9,396 bases of DNA from an uncultured Bacilli bacterium. GTDB lineage: Bacteria; Bacillota_I; Bacilli_A; RF39; UBA660. Position numbers and translations under genes: made by a program. Shown here in pieces: positions 1 to 6,339 of this stretch. Under the pieces are notes generated by a model. It had not been told where the DNA came from and made no database searches. It was given only the letters and a program-made list of their open reading frames with translations. Where the stretch lies: NCBI GenBank assembly GCA_947587115.1, contig CANPXY010000045.1, forward strand, positions 1 through 9,396, in the 5' to 3' direction. Position 1 is the first letter of the stretch; every line of letters begins with the position of its first letter.

Positions 1-63
1 AGTGGTTAACACGCTGGTTTGTGGCACCAGTATGCAAGAGTTCGATCCTCTTATATCGCCCCA
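1..63 (+). tRNA. tRNA-His (GTG anticodon), 5' end cut off by the window
   Basis: The visible part runs from the D-loop (AGTGGTTAAC) to the 3' CCA. The anticodon stem CTGGT (14-18) pairs with ACCAG (26-30) around the seven-base loop TTGTGGC, placing anticodon GTG at 21-23, which reads histidine codons. The T-arm AAGAG-TTCGATC-CTCTT is perfect. The acceptor 3' strand ATATCGC is followed by C at position 60 and CCA at 61-63. A C discriminator base is characteristic of bacterial tRNA-His, which supports the call. CCA is encoded in the gene. The 5' acceptor strand and the 5' half of the D-stem lie outside the window. Confidence 0.95.
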
Positions 64-78
64 TATTGTGATAATAAA

Positions 79-100
79 CTCGAATTAATTAATTTTCGAG
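79..100 (+). other. small hairpin after the tRNA
   Basis: CTCGAA (79-84) and TTCGAG (95-100) are perfect inverted arms around an AT-rich 10-nt loop. It sits between the tRNA 3' end and the terminator and would be part of the tRNA 3' trailer. It has no U-tract, so it is not itself a terminator. Any processing role is a guess. Confidence 0.35.
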
Positions 101-107
101 ATTAATA

Positions 108-138
108 AAACTAACATTTCTGTTAGTTTATTTTTTTT
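108..138 (+). terminator. Rho-independent terminator of the tRNA transcript
   Basis: AAACTAACA (108-116) pairs perfectly with TGTTAGTTT (121-129) around a TTTC loop. One A and then eight T (131-138) follow. It separates the tRNA transcription unit from the CRISPR-Cas locus. Confidence 0.85.
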
Positions 139-164
139 AATTGATAAATTTATTTGTCGAATTA

Positions 165-193
165 TTTACCTTTATTTGGAAATATGTTACACT
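165..193 (+). promoter_or_regulatory. putative cas operon promoter
   Basis: A -35-like TTTACC (165-170, 4 of 6 to consensus) is separated by 17 bp from TACACT (188-193, 4 of 6). The -10 is preceded by TG one base upstream, giving an extended -10. This is the best + strand promoter before cas9. It predicts a start near 200 and a 5' UTR of about 168 nt that is antisense to the whole tracrRNA. Immediately downstream is a perfect 7-bp inverted repeat (194-216). Assigned by eye, not by mapping. Confidence 0.5.
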
Positions 194-216
194 AAAGTTA
201 ATTCAATGGTAACTTT
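194..216 (+). promoter_or_regulatory. inverted repeat at the predicted cas operon transcription start
   Basis: AAAGTTA (194-200) and TAACTTT (210-216) are perfect inverted arms around nine bases. The arms begin directly after the -10 hexamer at 188-193, so this could be an operator or a hairpin near the 5' end of the cas mRNA. The sequence does not distinguish these. Confidence 0.3.
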
Positions 217-228
217 GAAAGTGAGAAT

Positions 229-251
229 AAAAAAAGGTTGCCAACGCAACC
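229..251 (-). terminator. tracrRNA terminator hairpin
   Basis: On the - strand, GGTTGC (251-246) and GCAACC (241-236) form a 6-bp stem with loop GTTG, followed by seven T (235-229). It serves as the 3'-terminal tracrRNA hairpin and as an intrinsic terminator. Confidence 0.9.
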
Positions 252-315
252 AATCTCATTAAAATGAGCATTTAGGGTTAAACCTTTATTTTAACTCTCT
301 ATGTCATTTTAGATA

Positions 316-332
316 GTACTATTTGGTAGTAC
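316..332 (-). other. tracrRNA 5' hairpin masking part of the anti-repeat
   Basis: GTACTA (316-321) and TAGTAC (327-332) are perfect inverted arms with a 5-nt loop. In tracrRNA starting at 335 the stem extends, with one G-U pair, to nine pairs (335-327 with 321-313). That would sequester the first eight anti-repeat bases. It is seen as sequence complementarity only; folding in the cell is not shown. Confidence 0.5.
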
Positions 333-339
333 CATTGTT

Positions 340-368
340 ATCGTAGCATAAAAATAGGAGGTAGTCAA
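340..368 (-). promoter_or_regulatory. tracrRNA promoter overlapping the cas9 start
   Basis: Read on the - strand, TTGACT (368-363, 5 of 6 to the -35 consensus) is followed after 17 bp by TACGAT (345-340, 4 of 6 to the -10 consensus). This predicts a start near 333-335. An alternative pair, TTGCAT (373-368) and TATGCT (350-345), also has 17-bp spacing and would start about 5 nt further upstream. Both place the -35 element on the cas9 start codon and ribosome-binding region. Confidence 0.55.
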
Positions 369-3300
369 TGCAAAATTTAAAAAAACAAAAAGGTTACACG
401 ATGGGGATCGATATCGGAACAAGTTCGGTTGGCTGTGCCGTAATTGATCGAGGAACATTTAAAGTTATGAGAAAGGGTAAACATAAACTCTGGAGCGTTC
501 GTCTATTTGATGAGGCAGATTCTGCAGAAGAGACACGACATTATCGAAGTGTTAGAAGAGGTTATGATCGCAGAAGAAAAAGGATCATGCTTTTACGCGA
601 ATTATTAGAAAAAGAAATCTGTCAAGTAGATCCACAGTTTTATCAAAAATTAGACGAGTCTTTCTATCATGAAGATGACAAAAATAATCGTACTGTATTT
701 CTTTCTAGTGAAGAAAAAACAGCAATTATTGAATACAATCAAAAGTTTCCAACAATCTATCATTTACGACAACATTTGTTAAATACAAAAGAGAAAGTGG
801 ATATTCGACTTGTGTATTTGGCTATTCATCATATGATCAAATATCGGGGTAATTTTTTAATTGAAAAACAAAATTTTCAGGTAAGAGATCTAGATATTGT
901 TAAAAAAACGCACTCGCTTCTTGAAACAATCGAAGAGGTGGGAGTTACAATTGCATATGATCATTTAGAAACATTCCCTTATGATTCTTTTGAAGATGTT
1001 TTCTTTTTAAACTCTAAAACAGATCAAAGACTAAAAATAGAACAACTTCTTCAACCTTATTTTGCTAAAGAATTTATTGATCAATTTAAAAAAGCAATAT
1101 TGGGAGATAAATTTTCAATTTCGAAAATGTTCAATATGACATTGGAAAAAGATATTAAAATCGATTTTAAGGCAGATGAATATGAGGAGGCTTATGAAGA
1201 ACTATCAGAATCATTAAACGAACAAATCTCTATTCTTGAAGAGATTAAAGAACTTTATGATATGATTTTTCTTAAACAGTTATTTCACGGAAGCGATGTT
1301 AAGTCTTTATCCGATTTGATGGTAAATAGATATGCACAACAAAAAAAAGATTTAGCTTTTCTTAAATCATTGTTTCGTTATGATTACGAGCGTTATAAAT
1401 TAGTTTTTAAATCTCAGGGAATAGACAAAGAATGTCTTTATGAGCAATACATTTCTAATCATATTACTTATGAGGATTTTGAGAAAACAGTAATGAAATA
1501 TTTGGAAGAAGTTTTACCTAAAGTGACGGATCAAAAACTGTTGAATAAGTATACCAGTACGGAACAAGAAAGAATTTTAAATGCACAATTTTTACCTAGA
1601 ATTACCAGTAAAGAAAATGGAAAATATCCTTATCAGTTAAATAAAGAAGAATTGATTCAAATTATTGAAAATCAGAAAACATATTATCCTTGTTTAGGTG
1701 AGAAATTAAAAGATGGTACTTATAAATTGGTACGTTTGTTAGAATTTCGTATTCCTTATTATGTTGGACCTTTAAATGATACAACAAAGGATAAAGGTGT
1801 TAAAAATCCAAATGCTTGGATGGTTCGTAAGGTGAAACATGTTCCTATTACTCCTTATAATTTTTATGATATAGTAGATTTAGAAGCTTCAGCGGAAGCG
1901 TTTATTCAACATATGCTTGGGCATTGTACTTATTTGTTGAACGAATATGTAATGCCAAAACACTCTATTTTCTATTCTGAATTCAAAGTGAGAAACGAGT
2001 TAAAACAAATTAAAGTCAATGGTAAACGTTTATCTTTGGATCTTCAACAAGATATTTTTGATCATTTAATTAAGATAACTCCATCTTTTGTTACTGATAG
2101 GCAGTTACAAAGTTATCTTCGAGGTAAGACAGAATTTTCGATGTATGATACATTTGATATTACTGGATATTCAGCAGAAAAGAAATTTTCTTGTAATATG
2201 AAATCTTATGTTGATTTCTTTGGCGAAAATGGCATCTTTCAGGGTACTAACTATAATGAAGAGGATGCTGAGCAAATTATCGAGTGGATTACAATCTTTG
2301 AGGATAAAGATATTTTAGAGAAGAAAGTTCGTCAAAATTACCAATTAAATGACCATGCGATGCAGCTTTTGTTATCCAAACGTTATAGAGAATGGAGTAG
2401 TCTTTCTAAAGCATTATTGAATACTCCTTATTATCCAGATCCTGCTACGGGTAATAAAAAATCAATCATGGATCTCATGAAAGAAACTCCTCTTAATTTT
2501 ATGCAAATTCTATATGATGAAAAGTTTCATTTCCAGGATATGATCAGTGAATTTAATGGTATTGATAAAAAGGAAAAAATCAATTATCGGTTAGTAAAAG
2601 ATTTGGTTACCTCACCTTCGGTCAAACGAGGTATTTATCAGTCGCTAAAGATGATAGAATCTTATATTGACTTTATTGGTTATGAACCAGATCATATTGT
2701 CATAGAAATGGCTAGAGGAGATGAAAAGAAAGGGCGTATCGATGATCGCAAAAAGAGATTAGAAAAACTTTATCAACAGGCAAAACAGCAAATACAAGAT
2801 TATAAAAAATTATCTAATGAATTGAAAAATCAAGACAAAATTGATTCCGATAAATTACTGCTTTACTTCCTACAAGAAGGAAAGAGTCTCTATTCTGATA
2901 CACCTCTTGATATTACCAAATTATCTTCGTATGAAATTGATCATATTATTCCACGCAGTTTGATTAAAGATGATTCTATTGATAATAAAGCGCTCGTTTT
3001 AAGAGAGGAAAATCAAGCAAAAGCTGCAAATTATGTACTTCCGCTACCATATCGTAGTAATGAGCAAAAAAGAAGATGGGAGCGAATGCGAAAATTGGGG
3101 TTGATGTCCGCTAAAAAATATAACAATCTCTGTCGAGATAAATATTCAAATAGTGATATTGAAGGATTTATCAATCGTCAATTGGTAGAAGCAAGACAGA
3201 TTATCAAACATGTTGCAGATATTGTCCGAACTTATTATCCTACGACACAGGTGATTTGTTTGCCTGCAAAATTAAGCCATCTTTATCGTGAAAAATTTGA

Positions 3301-4438
3301 GCTTTATAAATTTCGGGATATCAACGACTATCATCATGCGCACGATGCTTATTTGGCTGCTGTGTTGGGTGAATATCGTGCAACATATTTCAAAAGTTCG
3401 GTTGATTTTGATCAATTGAAGGAATTGCAAAGAACTTTGTTAGAACAAAAACGCTATCGTGAATTAAATGCTGGATATTTTATTAACAGTATGGATAATA
3501 CTGTTGCGGCTTGTACTAGTGATGGTGAAATTATTTTAGATTTTGATCAACTTCACAAAACAATCAAAGATACAATGTATCAACAAGATATTGTTATAAG
3601 TAAAAAGACTGAAATTCAAAGTGGAAAATTTTATAAAGAAACACTTCATAAAAAAGATGTACAACCAAATGGTGTTCGGTTGAAACAGAATTTACCAATG
3701 AATTTATATGGTTATTATACTGGAATTGAAATTGCCTGTGGTGTGTTAGTAGAATATGGTGACGAAGTGCAACATAGAATCGTAGGAGTTCCAATGTTGG
3801 TATATGAAAATAGTAAAAAAGATCCAAATTGCTTGATCAATTTTGTGAAAGAGCATTTAAATCTTCAATCAGAAACTTTAAAAATTTGTCGATTTATTCC
3901 TATCAACGCTTTATTAAATTATAAAGGTCAATTTGTTTATTTTCGTGGATATTCTACAGCTCATAAAAACTGCGAAGTAATTAATGCTACTGAGTTACGT
4001 ATTCCTAGAGTTAAATTAGAAAAATGGAAATATGTATTGAATCTTGTTTTAAACAATAAAAAAATTCCTGTAAATCAACAACATCAACCAATATTATCAG
4101 ATCAAGAAGTAGAATTACAAATTGACGAAATAGTAAAATGGTTGCTTAATAAGAAAAGTGCATATCCGTTATATGAAGACATTTTTGGTAAATTAGAAAG
4201 ATTGTATCAGACTGTTTCTTTTAAAAAAGAAGAAAAATTCAAAATTTTACAAGAAATATTTAAATTGTTTAATACTAAAGCTCAAAATGCGGATCTATCG
4301 TTTATTGAAGAAGGAAAGTTTTCTACTCAAACTGGACGATTGAGTAGTAGAAATATAACAGTTGCTAACATTATTGATTGTTCAATTACGGGAATGAGGC
4401 AGTACAGTCATGAGTTTTCGAACGGTTGTCGTTACTGA
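368..4438 (+). CDS. cas9: Cas9, RNA-guided DNA endonuclease (type II-A)
   Basis: This 1356-aa protein is close to the 1368 aa of S. pyogenes Cas9. With tracrRNA and crRNA it would cut both strands of matching DNA. RuvC-I is near the N-terminus (GIDIGTSSVG, catalytic D15), followed by an arginine-rich bridge helix (RRGYDRRRKR, about residues 63-75) and a large recognition lobe. RuvC-II is IVIEMARGDEKKG (E780). The HNH domain has YEIDHIIPRS with D858 and H859, and N882. RuvC-III is YHHAHDAYLAAV (H990, D993). All catalytic residues are present, so it should be active. The C-terminal PAM-interacting domain ends with SITG as in SpyCas9, but the RKR that reads NGG in SpyCas9 is here TGR (R1324), so the PAM probably differs. 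The start at 368 is set by AGGAGG (356-361), six bases upstream; the later Met at residue 12 has no such site. The 3' end overlaps cas1 by 29 bp. Confidence 0.98.
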   Translation: MQNLKKQKGYTMGIDIGTSSVGCAVIDRGTFKVMRKGKHKLWSVRLFDEADSAEETRHYRSVRRGYDRRRKRIMLLRELLEKEICQVDPQFYQKLDESFYHEDDKNNRTVFLSSEEKTAIIEYNQKFPTIYHLRQHLLNTKEKVDIRLVYLAIHHMIKYRGNFLIEKQNFQVRDLDIVKKTHSLLETIEEVGVTIAYDHLETFPYDSFEDVFFLNSKTDQRLKIEQLLQPYFAKEFIDQFKKAILGDKFSISKMFNMTLEKDIKIDFKADEYEEAYEELSESLNEQISILEEIKELYDMIFLKQLFHGSDVKSLSDLMVNRYAQQKKDLAFLKSLFRYDYERYKLVFKSQGIDKECLYEQYISNHITYEDFEKTVMKYLEEVLPKVTDQKLLNKYTSTEQERILNAQFLPRITSKENGKYPYQLNKEELIQIIENQKTYYPCLGEKLKDGTYKLVRLLEFRIPYYVGPLNDTTKDKGVKNPNAWMVRKVKHVPITPYNFYDIVDLEASAEAFIQHMLGHCTYLLNEYVMPKHSIFYSEFKVRNELKQIKVNGKRLSLDLQQDIFDHLIKITPSFVTDRQLQSYLRGKTEFSMYDTFDITGYSAEKKFSCNMKSYVDFFGENGIFQGTNYNEEDAEQIIEWITIFEDKDILEKKVRQNYQLNDHAMQLLLSKRYREWSSLSKALLNTPYYPDPATGNKKSIMDLMKETPLNFMQILYDEKFHFQDMISEFNGIDKKEKINYRLVKDLVTSPSVKRGIYQSLKMIESYIDFIGYEPDHIVIEMARGDEKKGRIDDRKKRLEKLYQQAKQQIQDYKKLSNELKNQDKIDSDKLLLYFLQEGKSLYSDTPLDITKLSSYEIDHIIPRSLIKDDSIDNKALVLREENQAKAANYVLPLPYRSNEQKRRWERMRKLGLMSAKKYNNLCRDKYSNSDIEGFINRQLVEARQIIKHVADIVRTYYPTTQVICLPAKLSHLYREKFELYKFRDINDYHHAHDAYLAAVLGEYRATYFKSSVDFDQLKELQRTLLEQKRYRELNAGYFINSMDNTVAACTSDGEIILDFDQLHKTIKDTMYQQDIVISKKTEIQSGKFYKETLHKKDVQPNGVRLKQNLPMNLYGYYTGIEIACGVLVEYGDEVQHRIVGVPMLVYENSKKDPNCLINFVKEHLNLQSETLKICRFIPINALLNYKGQFVYFRGYSTAHKNCEVINATELRIPRVKLEKWKYVLNLVLNNKKIPVNQQHQPILSDQEVELQIDEIVKWLLNKKSAYPLYEDIFGKLERLYQTVSFKKEEKFKILQEIFKLFNTKAQNADLSFIEEGKFSTQTGRLSSRNITVANIIDCSITGMRQYSHEFSNGCRY

Positions 4439-5279
4439 TCAAGCCAAGATTAGTTATAAAAACCGCTTTTTGGTGGTAAAAAAGGATTTAGATGAAAAAT
4501 ACATTCATCTATCAGAAATAGATACAGTCATTGTGGATTCTATCTCTGTATCTATTTCTTCCTACCTTTTAAAAGAATTGGCAGTTAATAAAATCAATAT
4601 CATCTTTTGTGATGAAAAACACCATCCTTTTGGAGAATTACAAAATTATTATGGAAGTCATAATACTAGTAAAAAAGTGATACAGCAATCTAAATGGACC
4701 ATACAAAAGAAAAATCAATTGTGGATGCAAATTGTTCAAAACAAGATCTTAAATCAAGCACAAGTTTTAAAAATAACTAAAACAAATCAATGGCAACTTG
4801 TCTATAGTTATATTGATGAAGTAACTATAGGAGATAAAACGAATAGAGAAGGGCATGCTGCCAAAGTTTATTTTAATGCCTTATTTGGGAAAACTTTTGA
4901 AAGAAATCATAATGATTCTATCAATAGTGCTTTGAATTATGGTTATGCTATATTACTGTCGACAATCAATAAAGAAATTATTTCCAATGGCTTTCTTACA
5001 CAACTCGGAATTCATCATAAGAGCGAGTTTAATGAATTTAATTTATCTTGTGATTTAATGGAAGTGTTCCGTCCTGTAATTGATCATTTTGTCTATTACA
5101 ATCAACAACGATCTTTTGACCAAGATTACAAAATGGATTTAGTAAATCTTTTTAATCATAATTATCGTTATAAAAATAGAAAATATTTTTTAAAAGATAT
5201 TATCAGTTTGTATGTGAAAAATACACTAGAATATTTTGAAACGGGGAAAAATTATGAAAAATTTATCTTTGAGGGATAG
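4410..5279 (+). CDS. cas1: Cas1, CRISPR integrase (type II-A)
   Basis: This 289-aa protein matches the usual length of type II-A Cas1. With Cas2 it forms the integrase that inserts new spacers at the leader-repeat junction. The N-terminus (FRTVVVTDQAKISYKN, then HLSEID) is typical of the II-A family. The metal-binding residues are visible: E147 in NREGHAAKVYFNALFG, H203 in GIHHKSEFNEFN and E218 in DLMEVFRP. Their spacing of 56 and 15 residues is the same as in S. pyogenes Cas1 (E149, H205, E220), so the enzyme looks intact. It starts inside the 3' end of cas9 in another frame, with GAGG at 4396-4399, which suggests translation coupled to cas9. It overlaps cas2 by 26 bp. Confidence 0.97.
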   Translation: MSFRTVVVTDQAKISYKNRFLVVKKDLDEKYIHLSEIDTVIVDSISVSISSYLLKELAVNKINIIFCDEKHHPFGELQNYYGSHNTSKKVIQQSKWTIQKKNQLWMQIVQNKILNQAQVLKITKTNQWQLVYSYIDEVTIGDKTNREGHAAKVYFNALFGKTFERNHNDSINSALNYGYAILLSTINKEIISNGFLTQLGIHHKSEFNEFNLSCDLMEVFRPVIDHFVYYNQQRSFDQDYKMDLVNLFNHNYRYKNRKYFLKDIISLYVKNTLEYFETGKNYEKFIFEG

Positions 5280-5589
5280 AGCTATGCGAATGATTATATT
5301 TTTTGATTTACCAAATGTCTATGCACAAGATAAAAGAAATTATCTTCGCTTTCGAAAATTTTTAATCAATGAAGGATTTCTCATGATGCAAGAATCGGTA
5401 TATTCTAAAATAGTATTAAACTCACAGCAAGGCGCTTTATTACTAGAGAAAGTTAAGAAAAAAGCACCACAAAAAGGAATTATTCAGGCTTTAACGATTA
5501 CGGAAAGACAATATTCTAAAATAGAGTATATTATTGGGAAATCTAATACTAAAATCATCAATAGTGAGGAGCGATTGATTATTATATGA
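5254..5589 (+). CDS. cas2: Cas2, structural partner of Cas1
   Basis: This 111-aa protein matches the usual length of Cas2 (113 aa in S. pyogenes). Cas2 dimers bridge two Cas1 dimers in the integration complex. The ferredoxin-like first strand is MRMIIFFDLP, with the conserved Asp at residue 18. RNYLRFRKFLINEGFLMMQESVYSK and the near-terminal NSEERL are hallmarks of the II-A family. I start it at ATG 5254, preceded by GGGG (5243-5246) seven bases upstream. A TTG at 5236 would add six residues but has no clear ribosome binding site. It overlaps the end of cas1 and its stop overlaps the csn2 start as ATGA, consistent with a coupled acquisition operon. Confidence 0.95.
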   Translation: MKNLSLRDRAMRMIIFFDLPNVYAQDKRNYLRFRKFLINEGFLMMQESVYSKIVLNSQQGALLLEKVKKKAPQKGIIQALTITERQYSKIEYIIGKSNTKIINSEERLIII

Positions 5590-6260
5590 AATTAAATTGT
5601 AAGTATATTGATCATATCATTGATATTGATGATGAAAGCATCAACGCAATAGAAATTGAAAATAAAAAATATTTTTATCGTTTCATTTCTGATTTATGTC
5701 AGATTCAAGGAGGTAATTTATTAGAGGATTTCTATTTTTTTGAAGGAACAGACGAAGTCAATATGTCACACCGTGTGCAGGTGCTTGCTGATTATTTTAA
5801 TTTGGAATTGAATTCTAAAAGAAATATTGTGGACATGAACAAATTAGCTTTGCAGTTGATGGATGAGATGGAAAAACAGGAGCTTGTTAAAGAATATCGA
5901 AAATTAATTAAAATTTTTGGGAAGTCAGTAAATGATTTAGATTTACCAATTACCGTTCAAGAAGAGGTGGATCTTGAAATGCTGTTTAAGATTTTAAAAG
6001 TAGAAGTTGAATCTAAAAAGGAATTGTTGGATCAGTTGTTAGTGCTTATAGATATCGAAAGTATTTTACATTTAAACCAATTAACTATATTGGTTAATTT
6101 AAAACAGTATCTTACAGAATCTGAATTAGTAGAGTTATACAAATATTCTTTGTATAAAAAAGTAACGATCTTATTGTTGGATTCTCAGAGTTATGGGAGA
6201 TCGTTAGTTTACGAAAAAAAATTATTGATTGATGAAAATTTAGTTGAGTTTGTGTTATAA
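5586..6260 (+). CDS. csn2: Csn2, type II-A spacer-acquisition protein (short form)
   Basis: This 224-aa protein has the size of the short Csn2 subgroup (220 aa in S. pyogenes) rather than the long form of about 350 aa. Known Csn2 proteins form tetrameric rings that bind free double-stranded DNA ends and are required for spacer acquisition together with Cas1, Cas2 and Cas9. Identification rests on position (fourth gene, directly before the array), length and general pattern: an acidic N-terminal half, a helical middle (residues about 75-150), and a hydrophobic LTILVNLKQYLTESELVELY stretch near residues 160-180. Sequence identity to known members looks low, as is usual for Csn2. Its ATG overlaps the cas2 stop by 4 bp. 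AGGAG (5567-5571) lies 14 bases upstream, rather far, so coupling to cas2 is likely. Its TAA stop lies within the array promoter. Confidence 0.92.
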   Translation: MKLNCKYIDHIIDIDDESINAIEIENKKYFYRFISDLCQIQGGNLLEDFYFFEGTDEVNMSHRVQVLADYFNLELNSKRNIVDMNKLALQLMDEMEKQELVKEYRKLIKIFGKSVNDLDLPITVQEEVDLEMLFKILKVEVESKKELLDQLLVLIDIESILHLNQLTILVNLKQYLTESELVELYKYSLYKKVTILLLDSQSYGRSLVYEKKLLIDENLVEFVL

Positions 6261-6261
6261 T
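6253..6261 (+). promoter_or_regulatory. pre-crRNA promoter, extended -10 overlapping the csn2 stop
   Basis: TGT-TATAAT is a perfect extended -10, with the hexamer at 6256-6261. The csn2 TAA stop codon (6258-6260) is part of this hexamer. The -35 region at 17 bp (TGAAAA, 6233-6238) is poor, which extended -10 promoters tolerate. The predicted start is near 6268, giving about 72 nt of leader RNA before the first repeat. A weaker alternative, TTGAAA (6269-6274), has no good -10 at 17 bp. Confidence 0.65.
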
Positions 6262-6339
6262 GAATTCGTTGAAATGTTTGTGCTATCTAAAAATAGTTAA
6301 TAGCTCTATGGTTAACTGAATAGATTTAAACTATTTGAG
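6261..6339 (+). promoter_or_regulatory. CRISPR leader with ATTTGAG anchor at the junction
   Basis: The 79 bp between csn2 and the first repeat are AT-rich and non-coding. They end in ATTTGAG (6333-6339), directly abutting the first repeat. This matches the leader-anchoring sequence described for type II-A leaders, which Cas1-Cas2 needs to integrate at the leader end. The leader also holds AGTTAA (6295-6300)/TTAACT (6312-6317) as an inverted repeat. A 13-base segment at 6280-6292 is complementary to repeat 1 (6357-6369). Confidence 0.85.

Larger units (their letters stand above)
229..335 (-). ncRNA. tracrRNA of the type II-A system
   Basis: On the - strand, positions 320 down to 298 form an anti-repeat. 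Its + strand template matches repeat positions 9-31 at 22 of 23 bases. The lower stem UAAAAU pairs with the repeat start GUUUUA, and the bulge is GA on the crRNA side and GAGU on the tracrRNA side, close to the S. pyogenes arrangement (GA/AAGU). Then follow a nexus-like GGU-UUA-ACC hairpin (284-276), a middle hairpin CTCAT-TTTA-ATGAG (268-255), and a terminator hairpin GGTTGC-GTTG-GCAACC (251-236) with seven U (235-229). In type II-A systems tracrRNA pairs with pre-crRNA, directs RNase III processing and scaffolds Cas9. It is divergent from cas9, as in S. pyogenes. The 5' end is inferred from promoter spacing and may lie a few bases either way. Confidence 0.93.

Noticed and set aside
1..63. 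tRNA-His 3' end as an attachment site for an island carrying the cas locus
   Set aside because: No direct repeat of the tRNA 3' end is visible elsewhere in the window and no integrase gene is present; the far side may lie outside the window, so this is unsupported rather than excluded.
401..403. Internal ATG (Met12) as the cas9 start
   Set aside because: It would fit the usual short stretch before RuvC-I, but AGGAGG lies six bases before ATG 368 and nothing comparable precedes Met12.
3516..3525. Possible self-targeting: TACTAGTGAT shared between cas9 and spacer 12
   Set aside because: Only ten bases match and the rest of the 30-base spacer does not; this is expected by chance.
3594..3827. 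77-aa - strand frame inside cas9
   Set aside because: It lies antisense to conserved cas9 coding sequence, with a low-complexity His/Phe/Leu-rich product and no ribosome binding site or promoter; it is a shadow of cas9.
5236..5253. Upstream TTG start for cas2, adding six residues
   Set aside because: No clear ribosome binding site precedes the TTG, while ATG 5254 has GGGG seven bases upstream and gives a length typical of type II-A Cas2.
5586..6260. Type II-B or II-C assignment
   Set aside because: The fourth gene fits Csn2 in length and position, there is no cas4, and Cas9 is large with SpyCas9-like motifs; the locus is II-A.
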